Position numbers and translations under genes: made by a program. From positions 2,976,001 to 3,040,000 of the forward strand of contig CAWGFG010000006.1 of the NCBI GenBank assembly GCA_963821815.1: a DNA stretch of 64,000 bases. The letters are read 5' to 3'. Below the pieces are notes generated by a model. That model did not search any database and was not told where the DNA came from. It saw only the letters and a list, made by a program, of their open reading frames with translations. The DNA is from JASGTU01 sp963821815 (GTDB lineage: Bacteria; Chloroflexota; Anaerolineae; Caldilineales; Caldilineaceae). This document shows positions 56,791-64,000 of this stretch, piece by piece (position 1 is the first letter of the stretch; each line of letters begins with the position of its first letter).

Positions 56791-58278
56791 ATGCGATGGA
56801 CCCCCGTATTGATGAGTTTGTTTGTGATCGTACTCGTTGGAAGCTTCGCGCTTGACGCGTCTGCGAGACAGGACGCGACCGGTGCGCCTCTTGTCGACGC
56901 AACCGCTGCCGCATCGGCCACGCCAACACCGTTGCGTTCCATGCGCAACGAATCTCCGCTGATGCCTCCTGTTGACGAATGGACGAGCTACATCAGTGAA
57001 TCCGGCGGCTACACGCTGGAATTCCCCCTGGGTTGGGTAGTCAACGAACAGTCTGAATACGGCAAGTGGAATACCATTGTCCCGCCGGTACGAAAACGCG
57101 CAGATACCATAATCGTCAACTACCTTGAGTACGAGAAGCCGGAAGAACTAGATCTGCAACAGTGGTTGATTCGCTATAGGGAGATTAAGGATGCCGGATG
57201 GCATCCCAAGTACGAGTACGAGCCAGTCGTGCTTAGCCTGGCAGAAAACGATACTGACGTCATCGCGCTCCACGAGTTCGTGCCGGATGCGCCATACGAT
57301 CGCAGTTACTATCTGATCAACGGACGACTTGTTCTGCGGATACACACAATGGGCGCAAGCCAACAACAGGAGGAAGTATTGCGTCGTGTAGCTGCGTCAG
57401 TTACCTTTCACGACGACGCTCCTTCCACCATTCTCGATATCAGCAATCCCCAGCGCCCGCCGGTACACACAACAATTGCCGAGTTTGATCGGATGATTGA
57501 GGTAATGGACGATGCAAGTGCAGCGCTGGCGGTCCGGATGAGCACCGGTGAGACGCCGTCCGAATTGCTCGCCGATCCAGAGGTAGCGGCAAAGTATGAG
57601 CAATACGTCGAAGCACGCGCCGGTGAAATAGCTTTTCAGGACAAAAATCGCGAAACGTGGCAGGAACTGCTTACGAATCGGCCGCCGACGCCGAATCCGA
57701 CAGAGATACAACTGACTCAGGAAGCGTTCCAGGTAATCGAAGACCTATACAACAAAAACGTCGCCTACGAGGCTACGCTGGAGGCGTCGAAACCGACGCA
57801 ACCTGCGCCAACGATCAGCCCCTTGCCCACGCCCACGCCGACAATCATCCCTGACGCCATTCTGGCGGACACCGCTGACCGATATCCTGGGCTTACGCCA
57901 CTGGTGAGGAAGAGCCACTGGGATTCGGTTAAGCATGCGATGTTGGTCTGGTACGATCCACAGATCTGGCAGCAGACTAAGAGTGTTAACTTGACATTGG
58001 CGGAAGATCCGGCTTGTAAGCTTAATGTAGAACAAACGAGCGAGTCGTATGGCATGCCATATTCGGCGCAATGGCTAGCAGGCCAAGAATGGACGGTTCT
58101 CTGGTCTTGGGATAATAGCTTCAGTTACGAAGCACGACAGGCAGACGCTTTCATTAACGCACGATTATACTTGCCGCATGACCAGGAGTATCGCGAGACG
58201 GACAAAGGGCAGTGCCAACGATTGGCCGAGGACGTGCTGGATACTACCTCTGTCGTGCCGGCTGAGCTGTTACAATAG
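56791..58278 (+). CDS. Secreted protein of unknown function
   Basis: A signal peptide (LMSLFVIVLVGSFALDASA) and an Ala/Thr-rich stretch (ATPTP) lead to a domain starting WTSYISESGGYTLEFPLGW, which resembles the opening of PsbP-like or DUF-type extracytoplasmic domains. A helical middle, a Pro/Thr-rich linker (PTISPLPTPTPTIIP) and a second domain with YPGLTPLVRKSHWDSVKHAM and two cysteines follow. The protein has 495 residues. No enzyme motif is visible. ATG 56791 is chosen because it directly precedes the signal. A terminator lies about 180 bases after the stop. Confidence 0.65.
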   Translation: MRWTPVLMSLFVIVLVGSFALDASARQDATGAPLVDATAAASATPTPLRSMRNESPLMPPVDEWTSYISESGGYTLEFPLGWVVNEQSEYGKWNTIVPPVRKRADTIIVNYLEYEKPEELDLQQWLIRYREIKDAGWHPKYEYEPVVLSLAENDTDVIALHEFVPDAPYDRSYYLINGRLVLRIHTMGASQQQEEVLRRVAASVTFHDDAPSTILDISNPQRPPVHTTIAEFDRMIEVMDDASAALAVRMSTGETPSELLADPEVAAKYEQYVEARAGEIAFQDKNRETWQELLTNRPPTPNPTEIQLTQEAFQVIEDLYNKNVAYEATLEASKPTQPAPTISPLPTPTPTIIPDAILADTADRYPGLTPLVRKSHWDSVKHAMLVWYDPQIWQQTKSVNLTLAEDPACKLNVEQTSESYGMPYSAQWLAGQEWTVLWSWDNSFSYEARQADAFINARLYLPHDQEYRETDKGQCQRLAEDVLDTTSVVPAELLQ

Positions 58279-58454
58279 TACGCCATATCGCAACTACTCA
58301 GCAGTCCTTTACAGACTTGCGCTGCATGCATCATTCTACGCTTTACCCAAATTGCTAACCACGCTGTCACGTTGATTATATGTCTGACCAACTTGCCGTG
58401 CAGGCGAAATTGCCAATTCGCCGATCCCTTCCGTAATATGAGTAGAAACCAACA

Positions 58455-58496
58455 CGGCAGCGGTTGTTGGCGCTCATAGCGTCCGCTGCCGCTTTT
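58455..58496 (+). terminator. Rho-independent terminator
   Basis: CGGCAGCGG (58455-58463) pairs with CCGCTGCCG (58483-58491), with a further inner helix, followed by CTTTT. It lies between the secreted-protein gene and the dehydrogenase gene. Confidence 0.85.
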
Positions 58497-58554
58497 CGAA
58501 CAGACCGAATTTTTCGCTGAGGACGCATTTCACTAGACCAAAGGACAGCGCGCA

Positions 58555-59592
58555 ATGCTAGCGGCACGGCTCTACAAACCCTATGACTTACGAGTTGAAG
58601 ACGTCCCGGAGCCGGGTCCGCCTCCGCCCGGCTGGGTGAAACTGCGCATCGCCAGCGTGGGCGTCTGCGGCTCCGACCTGCACTACTATCGCGAAGGCGG
58701 CATCGGACCCGCGGAAATTGTGCAACCGCTGATCATGGGCCACGAGTTCTCCGCCTTTGTTACGGAACTCGGCGAAGGCGTCGACAACGTGACTGTGGGG
58801 CAGCTTACGGCTGTTGATCCCAACCGCAACTGCGGCACTTGCGAGCAGTGCGAGATGGGGCATCCCAACCTGTGCCCCAACGTCATCTTCGCCGGCTCCC
58901 CCGGCGTAGACGGCGCGATGAGGGAGACAATGAACTGGCCGGCCAACTTGCTATTCCCGCTGCCGCCGGCGCTCTCGGCAACCGATGGCGCCTTACTCGA
59001 GCCCCTGGGAATCGCGCTGCACGCGGTGCGGCTGGGCGATGCAGAGCCGGGTGACACGGTTGCCGTCTTGGGTGCCGGACCCATCGGACTGAGCATCATG
59101 AGTATGCTGCATATTACAGGCCCTACTACGATTTACGGGACTGAACCGTTGGCCTATCGACGTGATGCGGCTATGCAGTTTGGCGCCACGGCAATGTTCG
59201 ATCCAAGTTTGGAAGATGTTGTCGAGGCCATCGTGGACGCAACAGGCGGTCGCGGTGCGGATGTTGTTTTTGAGGCGGCAGGCGCTGCTGAGACGCCGGT
59301 ACAGGCTGCGAAGATAGTCAAAATAGGTGGCACGGTTGTCATCGTCGGTATCCCTACTGATAATACGCTATGCTTCCACCATTCGGACGCACGCCGTAAA
59401 GGGCTCACGATCAAGATGTCTCGGCGCATGAAGCATACCTATCCGCAGGCGATCGCGCTGACCGCGTCGGGTCAGATAGACATGCAGGCTATGGCTACAC
59501 ATCACTTCCCACTAAGTGAGTCGGTAGAGGCATTCGAGCTCGTCAACAGCTATGCGGATAATGTGCTGAAGGCGGTCATCGACGTTTCTTAG
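58555..59592 (+). CDS. Zinc-dependent medium-chain dehydrogenase (sorbitol/threonine dehydrogenase-like)
   Basis: The 345-residue protein is a classical MDR alcohol dehydrogenase. The catalytic zinc ligands are in VGVCGSDLHYY and MGHEFSAFV (GHE). The structural zinc is bound by the four cysteines of CGTCEQCEMGHPNLC. The NAD-binding motif is VAVLGAGPIGLSIMS. The sequence resembles polyol and L-threonine dehydrogenases; the substrate cannot be fixed. ATG 58555 directly starts the first strand. It stands alone between two terminators. Confidence 0.9.
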   Translation: MLAARLYKPYDLRVEDVPEPGPPPPGWVKLRIASVGVCGSDLHYYREGGIGPAEIVQPLIMGHEFSAFVTELGEGVDNVTVGQLTAVDPNRNCGTCEQCEMGHPNLCPNVIFAGSPGVDGAMRETMNWPANLLFPLPPALSATDGALLEPLGIALHAVRLGDAEPGDTVAVLGAGPIGLSIMSMLHITGPTTIYGTEPLAYRRDAAMQFGATAMFDPSLEDVVEAIVDATGGRGADVVFEAAGAAETPVQAAKIVKIGGTVVIVGIPTDNTLCFHHSDARRKGLTIKMSRRMKHTYPQAIALTASGQIDMQAMATHHFPLSESVEAFELVNSYADNVLKAVIDVS

Positions 59593-59691
59593 TGTCGGTC
59601 GAATTTTGCAACGCAACCTACTCGGGATGGTTGGCTGGTGTCTTGTTCACGCGTATCATGAACTCGTTAAGATAATTCGTTAAGAGAACAG

Positions 59692-59717
59692 AAAAGGGGC
59701 GAGCCTAGGCTCACCCC
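59692..59717 (-). terminator. Terminator of pnp
   Basis: On the minus strand GGGGTGAGCC pairs with GGCTCGCCCC around a two-base loop, followed by TTTTCT. It lies 28 bases after the pnp stop. Confidence 0.85.
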
Positions 59718-59744
59718 AGTTGTTTCTATTTTACCGCGCAAGTA

Positions 59745-61955
59745 CTAGCGACGTCGGTCGTTGCTGCGACCGCGATTGCCGCCGCCGCTGCGTCGATTAC
59801 CACCGCCGCCTCGGCTGCCGCCCTTGTCCTTCGCCTGCGCTTCTTCAACGCTCCAGCCCTCTAGCACAGCCTGGCGGCTCAGGCGTACTCGACCGCCCGG
59901 GTCCACATCGACGACCATCGCCGTGAGTTCATCTCCAACATTGGCGATATCCTCGACCTTGTCGACTCGATAGTCGGCCAACTGGCTGATATGCACCATG
60001 CCGTCCACACCGGGCAGCAGGTTCACAAATGCGCCGAACGGCTCCACGCGAACGACGGTGCCGGTGTAGATTTTGCCGACCACGACCTCTTCAGTCATGG
60101 CTTCGATTTCAGCCAGCGCCTTCTCGGCGCCTGTGCCTTCGCCGGAAACATACACCGTGCCGTCTTCATCAATGTCAACCTTGACATCGTATGTATCCTG
60201 CAGGCCGCGAACGGTCTTGCCGCCGGGGCCGATGATCTTGCCGATCTTCTCCGGATCCACATGCGTGGTCAGGATGCGAGGAGCATACGGGCTCAGCTCC
60301 TGGCGCGGCTCCGGCAGGACGTCGAGCATCTTGCCCAAGATGAACAGACGACCGTCCAGTGCCTGTGCCATTGCCTCTTGCAGAATCTTAAAATCGAGAC
60401 CCTTGATTTTCAGGTCCATCTGCAGCGCTGTGATGCCGTGCTTGGAACCCGCAACCTTGAAGTCCATGTCGCCTAGGTGATCTTCCAGACCCTGAATGTC
60501 ACTTAGCACAACATAGTCGCCGCTTTCCTGGTCCTGGATAAGACCCATGGCGATACCGGCGATGGGTTCGCGGATGGGCACACCGGCGTCCATCAGCGCT
60601 AGTGTGCTGCCGCACACCGAGGCCATGCTAGTGGAACCGTTACTGCTGACTGCCTCGCTGACGAGACGCAGCGTGTAAGGGTAGTCCTCTGGGATGACGG
60701 GCAGCAGTGCGCGTTCTGCCAAGGCGCCATGCCCAATTTCACGTCGCTTCGGCCCGCGCAGCGGATAGGCTTCGCCAGTGCTGTAGGGCGGGAAGTTGTA
60801 ATGATGCATGTAGCGCTTGTCTTCCGTGGGCTGCAATGTGTCCAACCGCTGTGCATCGCCGGGCGTACCCAACGTGGCAATGGTCAGCACGTGCGTTTCA
60901 CCACGCATGAACAACCCGGACCCATGTACGCGCGGCAGCTTGCCTACCTGCACAGAAATGGGACGAATCTGCGTTGTCTCACGGCCGTCCGGACGCATCT
61001 TCTCATCCAGAATGCGGTTTCGAGTAGCTTCCTTCAGCACCGCGTCGAACGCATCGTCGATATCGCCGCTGACGTACTCGCCCTTCTCAACCGCTTCCGC
61101 CAACTCCTCGTGGACGCTGGCGCGGATGGTGTCCAGCCGATCTTGCAGGCCGTGCTTATCCAGGCCGGCTGCAACGGCTTCCTTAACCTGCGCTGCGGTC
61201 AACTCAGCAACCTTCTCCAGCGCTTCTGGCGCCGGCAGGTACTGATGGACGTCTTTCTTCTCCTTGGCAACATCGGCCTGCATCTGCTTGATAAGGTCGA
61301 TGGCCGGTTGCATGGACTCATGGGCCAGCTTCAGCGCATCCAGCATCATGTCCTCGGGGAACTCGCTGGCGCCTGCTTCGACCATGAGTACGTTGTCATC
61401 TGTGCCCGCGGCCATGAGATTCAGGCTGCTGTTGTCCATCTGCGAGGTGGTGGGGTTGATGACGAACTCTCCGTCTACAAAACCTACTGCGCAGCCGGCG
61501 ATGGGGCCGCCCCAGGGAATGTCGCTAATGGTCAGCGCTGCGGATGCCGCAATCATAGCCACCACATCAATGATGTTCTCTTCATCCACACTCAGCGGCG
61601 TCAGGATGACCTGCACCTCGTTACGCATGCCCTTGGGGAAGAGCGGGCGCAGCGGGCGGTCGATGAGACGCGCCAACAGGATGGCTTGTTCGCTGGGGCG
61701 TCCTTCGCGGCGGAAGAAGCTGCCCGGAATACGACCGGCAGCATAGAGCTTCTCTTCGAAATCCACTGTCAGGGGGAAGAAGCTAATCCCCGGTCGCACG
61801 TCCTTGCTCATGGTGGCGGTAGCCATCACGACTGTATCGCCGTAGCGAGCTGTTACTGCGCCGCCGGCTTGAGCAGCCAGAATCCCTGTTTCCAAGGAGA
61901 AAGGCCTGCCGCCAAACTCTGTTGTATATGTTTTTGATCCTTCAAACAACTGCAT
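59745..61955 (-). CDS. pnp: Polyribonucleotide nucleotidyltransferase (PNPase)
   Basis: This is the phosphorolytic 3'-5' exoribonuclease of the degradosome. Two RNase-PH domains are visible: GDTVVMATATMSKDVRPG and FFRREGRPSEQAILLARLID in the first, RGETHVLTIATLGTPGDAQR and YNFPPYSTGEA in the second. KH (KIGKIIGPGGKTVRGLQ) and S1 (GAFVNLLPGVDGMVHISQL) domains follow. The last 25 residues are an Arg/Gly/Asn-rich tail (RGGGGNRRSGGGNRG), likely an RNA-binding extension. ATG 61955 has AGGAG nine bases upstream; the longer frame to 62006 lacks one. It follows rpsO, the classic order, but with an unusually long 600-base spacer. Confidence 0.96.
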   Translation of the reverse strand: MQLFEGSKTYTTEFGGRPFSLETGILAAQAGGAVTARYGDTVVMATATMSKDVRPGISFFPLTVDFEEKLYAAGRIPGSFFRREGRPSEQAILLARLIDRPLRPLFPKGMRNEVQVILTPLSVDEENIIDVVAMIAASAALTISDIPWGGPIAGCAVGFVDGEFVINPTTSQMDNSSLNLMAAGTDDNVLMVEAGASEFPEDMMLDALKLAHESMQPAIDLIKQMQADVAKEKKDVHQYLPAPEALEKVAELTAAQVKEAVAAGLDKHGLQDRLDTIRASVHEELAEAVEKGEYVSGDIDDAFDAVLKEATRNRILDEKMRPDGRETTQIRPISVQVGKLPRVHGSGLFMRGETHVLTIATLGTPGDAQRLDTLQPTEDKRYMHHYNFPPYSTGEAYPLRGPKRREIGHGALAERALLPVIPEDYPYTLRLVSEAVSSNGSTSMASVCGSTLALMDAGVPIREPIAGIAMGLIQDQESGDYVVLSDIQGLEDHLGDMDFKVAGSKHGITALQMDLKIKGLDFKILQEAMAQALDGRLFILGKMLDVLPEPRQELSPYAPRILTTHVDPEKIGKIIGPGGKTVRGLQDTYDVKVDIDEDGTVYVSGEGTGAEKALAEIEAMTEEVVVGKIYTGTVVRVEPFGAFVNLLPGVDGMVHISQLADYRVDKVEDIANVGDELTAMVVDVDPGGRVRLSRQAVLEGWSVEEAQAKDKGGSRGGGGNRRSGGGNRGRSNDRRR

Positions 61956-61984
61956 TATATCGAACTCCTTGTTCGTTATGATTC

Positions 61985-62036
61985 GTTGCCGCAACGCATG
62001 CGGCAACTACTGTTGCGTCATCCATGGATGGCGCAA
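61985..62036 (-). promoter_or_regulatory. Two strong hairpins in the pnp leader
   Basis: GTTGCCGCA (61985-61993) and TGCGGCAAC (61999-62007) form a perfect 9-bp stem. Next to it, 62013-62036 is a 24-base near-perfect palindrome (TTGCGTCATCC/GGATGGCGCAA). Both lie 30-80 bases before the pnp start. In E. coli the pnp leader folds into an RNase III target used for autocontrol; a similar role here is inference. Confidence 0.5.
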
Positions 62037-62160
62037 AACAATCGTTGGCATGGGCTGGACGCGCGAACACGACGCAGCCACGCCATAGTCAAGCAGTACG
62101 ATAAATATGCGGGTTGTCAGTGGGACGGAACCGAGGTGCGGAACTGGAGATCGATTCGAA

Positions 62161-62231
62161 GCTCTCCTATGCCGGGTTGTAGTGCCTTTGGGCACTACTG
62201 CGGAACGCTTCGCGGCGCTCTCCAATGCCGG
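62161..62231. repeat. Direct repeat pair flanking a hairpin in the rpsO-pnp spacer
   Basis: GCTCTCCTATGCCGG (62161-62175) and GCTCTCCAATGCCGG (62217-62231) differ at one base. Between them GTAGTGCC and GGCACTAC form a perfect 8-bp stem. No reading frame or known element explains them. Confidence 0.6.
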
Positions 62232-62372
62232 ACCTCGATTGTATCGTTGTCAGCTGAACAGCCGTTCCCGATTGACTTCCTGCGCACTACCGTACTGCGC
62301 GATACCTATCTACTTACAACGCCAACGGTTACCCAATGTATCCGTATACAAGTACCGATTCTTTTTTGACGT

Positions 62373-62435
62373 TTCTAGTGCACTTGCGCTTCTAGTGCAT
62401 TCACGCTTCGGCTGCAATTTCTAGAAACGGTTTCT
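62373..62435. repeat. 17-base tandem repeat and adjoining dyad
   Basis: TTCTAGTGCACTTGCGC (62373-62389) is followed at once by TTCTAGTGCATTCACGC (62390-62406), 14 of 17 identical. AGAAACGGTTTCT at 62423-62435 is a short palindrome. Function unknown. Confidence 0.55.
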
Positions 62436-62460
62436 GAACCTCTCGCAACCTACGCTACCG

Positions 62461-62486
62461 TGACAGCACGTGAACACGTGCTGTCA
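62461..62486. repeat. Perfect 12+2+12 palindrome
   Basis: TGACAGCACGTG, AA, CACGTGCTGTCA form an uninterrupted 12-bp dyad with a two-base centre. The tight centre favours a protein-binding operator or a cruciform over a normal RNA loop. No T-run adjoins it. Confidence 0.7.
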
Positions 62487-62504
62487 TGCTCTTCGTATTA
62501 CAGA

Positions 62505-62540
62505 CAAAAGGGGCGGGCCCAAAGATGCAGGCCTCGCCCC
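62505..62540 (-). terminator. Terminator of rpsO
   Basis: On the minus strand GGGGCGAGGCC (62540-62530) pairs with GGCCCGCCCC (62519-62510) with one bulge, followed by TTTTG. It lies 15 bases after the rpsO stop, so read-through to pnp would be limited. Confidence 0.85.
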
Positions 62541-62554
62541 TCTTCCTGTCGCAC

Positions 62555-62824
62555 TTACTTTCGCAGTCCCAGGCGTTGAATCAACTCCTGATATCGCTGC
62601 GTGTCTGCTCGCTTTAGATAAGCCAGGTGGCGGCGTCTCTGGCCAACCAGCTTGAGCAGTCCTCTCCGGGAACTCTCGTCGTGTTTGTGCGTATTCAAGT
62701 GATCGATTAACGCATCAATACGCGTGGTCAAGATTGCTACCTGTACCTCCGGCGAACCGGTATCCTGATCATTAATACGATATTCACTGATCAACTCGGT
62801 CTTGCGCGTTTTGGTAATGCTCAT
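62555..62824 (-). CDS. rpsO: 30S ribosomal protein S15
   Basis: The 89-residue protein has the full S15 sequence pattern: DTGSPEVQVAILTTRIDAL near residue 21, HLNTHKHDESSRRGLLKLVG, and RRRHLAYLKRADTQRYQELI. It binds 16S rRNA early in assembly and often regulates its own mRNA. AGGAG lies seven bases before the ATG. A small CCAGG/CCTGG hairpin lies about 40 bases upstream of the start and could take part in autocontrol. Confidence 0.97.
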   Translation of the reverse strand: MSITKTRKTELISEYRINDQDTGSPEVQVAILTTRIDALIDHLNTHKHDESSRRGLLKLVGQRRRHLAYLKRADTQRYQELIQRLGLRK

Positions 62825-63044
62825 GCATATCTCCTGATTCTAGCACTCCAGGACGCCCTGGTAACACTACAGTTTGGTCACTGCCGCCAGATCAACGCTG
62901 TGCAAGGCAAATGGTCTAGCATACATGTTCACAATATATTACCACAGGACGCCACTGCGTACAAATATCCTTCAAGAATTCCCTATGTCAAGTCATCTCC
63001 GCTACCTGCGCATGCAAGCGTTCTACTACCAATACGCACGCACT

Positions 63045-64000
63045 ATGGCTTTCGCTTCGCTTGATGCTACACTCACACCTATGGAGACACTGCGCGGCGT
63101 GGTTGAACGCATCACCTACCATAGCGAAGAAAGTGGCTATACAGTCGCCAAGATGACTCCTGAACTGCAGGCGCAAACCCATTTCAGCCAGGCCAACGAG
63201 GTGACGCTCGTGGGCAATCTCCCTGCCATTCAGGTTGGCGAGCTTGTGGAGGTGCGCGGAGAGTGGAAGATGCACGCCGAGTATGGTCGTCAGTTCGCAG
63301 TGGAGCAGCTTCGGTCAATTTTACCGGCAACCATGGCCGGCATCGAACGGTATCTGGGCAGCGGCATGATTCGCGGCGTGGGACCAGCTATGGCGAAGCG
63401 CATCGTGGACGAATTTGGCGAAGAAACCTTGGACGTCATCGAACAGTCGCCGGAGCGCTTGCTGGATGTGCCGGGTATCGGCCGCAAACGCGTACAGATG
63501 GTGCGGAAGGCGTGGGAAGAACAGCGCGCCATTAAGGAAGTGATGCTGTTTCTGCAGAGTAACGGCGTCTCATCCAACCTGGCTACCAAGATATACAAGC
63601 AATACGGCGACAACGCCATCGGCATCGTGCAGACGAATCCCTACCAGCTTGCCCGCGATGTGTACGGCATCGGCTTCCTGACCGCCGACAGGATTGCGCA
63701 GTCGTTGGGCATTCCATCCGATTCACCGCAGCGTATTGCCGCAGGCATCACCTATGCACTCAGCGAGGCTACCAACGAGGGACACGTTTACCTGCCGTCG
63801 CAGGAGTTGCTGATCAAGGCCGCTGATCTGCTGCATGTGTCGCCGGAGCAGTCTGCGCTGGGGTTGTCGCTGCTACTGGCTGAGGACGCATTAGTGCTCA
63901 CGCAGGAACCAGGCCAACCTGTGAATCCGGCTGAATTGCAAGCTGCATCAGCTTCTGCCCCCCGGCTCATCAGCGAATACGGACAGTTGTACGCCACGTC
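63045..64000 (+). CDS. recD2: RecD2-type (RecD/TraA) ATP-dependent DNA helicase, N-terminal part
   Basis: The frame runs off the window. The visible 318 residues give the RecD2-specific N-terminus: an OB-like strand set beginning RGVVERITYHSEESGYTVAK, the segment QFAVEQLRSILPAT, and helix-hairpin-helix motifs in IRGVGPAMAKRIVDEFGEET and VPGIGRKRVQMV. VYGIGFLTADRIAQSLGI and a further helical region follow. RecD2 is a 5'-3' superfamily 1B helicase; its ATPase motifs lie beyond the edge. Several in-frame starts exist (62985, 63045, 63081) and none has a good ribosome binding site; 63081 begins directly at the conserved part. Confidence 0.88.
   Translation, partial: MAFASLDATLTPMETLRGVVERITYHSEESGYTVAKMTPELQAQTHFSQANEVTLVGNLPAIQVGELVEVRGEWKMHAEYGRQFAVEQLRSILPATMAGIERYLGSGMIRGVGPAMAKRIVDEFGEETLDVIEQSPERLLDVPGIGRKRVQMVRKAWEEQRAIKEVMLFLQSNGVSSNLATKIYKQYGDNAIGIVQTNPYQLARDVYGIGFLTADRIAQSLGIPSDSPQRIAAGITYALSEATNEGHVYLPSQELLIKAADLLHVSPEQSALGLSLLLAEDALVLTQEPGQPVNPAELQAASASAPRLISEYGQLYAT

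Noticed and set aside
60729..61937. 402-codon open frame opposite pnp
   Set aside because: It lies wholly inside the well-supported pnp gene on the other strand and shows no recognisable domain.

Overview
The window looks like a chromosomal segment of a Chloroflexota bacterium, probably of the Anaerolineae/Caldilineae side. That placement is inference. It rests on Thr-Pro-rich linkers (TPTP, PTPVPP) in several secreted proteins, a bacterial radical-SAM/GNAT Elp3, DUF5107 and WD40/TPR proteins, a Rex repressor, a gyrase subunit A with a low-complexity tail, and housekeeping gene order. There is no rRNA. One tRNA cluster (Pro-TGG, Gly-TCC, Met-CAT) is present. Most of the DNA is moderately GC-rich. 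Two stretches are visibly more AT-rich and look acquired: the membrane nuclease at about 36.2-37.3 kb and the DUF5131/TcmP pair at about 52.4-54.1 kb.

Layout. 0-1.1 kb: a truncated ISAs1-type transposase and the start of a small helix-turn-helix-like ORF. 1.2-5.6 kb: aspartate-family pathway genes lysC, hom and asd, with a SAM-I riboswitch in front of lysC. 5.7-9.2 kb: a HAD-like protein with unusual motif order, and ftsH. 9.2-13.1 kb: a leftward operon of an AlaX-type editing protein, psuG, and a CD-NTase plus SLATT pair (minimal CBASS). 13.1-18.5 kb: mixed single genes (histidine phosphatase, DinB, DUF4256, amidase lacking the usual Ser nucleophile, GNAT, AlkD-like). 18.6-22.4 kb: galK and a Trm9-like methyltransferase divergent from elp3. 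22.4-24.5 kb: coaX-coaBC. 24.8-26 kb: a duplicated-domain lipoprotein. 26-30.6 kb: yqeY, pgpH, ybeY, dgkA and a TVP38 protein. 30.8-32.7 kb: obg-nadD. 32.7-37.9 kb: S41 protease, rex, rsmG, membrane Mrr nuclease, PPOX protein. 38-42.6 kb: tRNAs and envelope proteins. 42.7-49.4 kb: a methyl-cycle cluster (mtnA, LOG, PfkB kinase, GNAT, ahcY, metK). 49.4-56.2 kb: gyrA, DUF5131/TcmP, uvrB. 56.8-64 kb: a secreted protein, a Zn-dehydrogenase, pnp, rpsO and the start of recD2.

Two themes link genes across the window. The first is methionine/SAM economy. Aspartate kinase, homoserine dehydrogenase and Asd supply homoserine, and lysC is controlled by a SAM-I riboswitch. MetK makes SAM, AhcY splits SAH, a PfkB kinase is well placed to remove adenosine, and MtnA salvages methylthioribose. 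mtnA lies behind a roughly 300-nt structured leader that ends in a terminator and that I could not assign to a known riboswitch class. The second is defence: a CD-NTase/SLATT pair, a DUF5131/TcmP pair and a membrane-anchored Mrr nuclease.

Four conserved genes (pgpH, the S41 protease, mtnA, and uvrB twice) are interrupted by frameshifts. All five sites are repaired by removing exactly one base. An insertion-biased sequencing error is the simplest explanation, but the uniform polarity deserves a check against reads.
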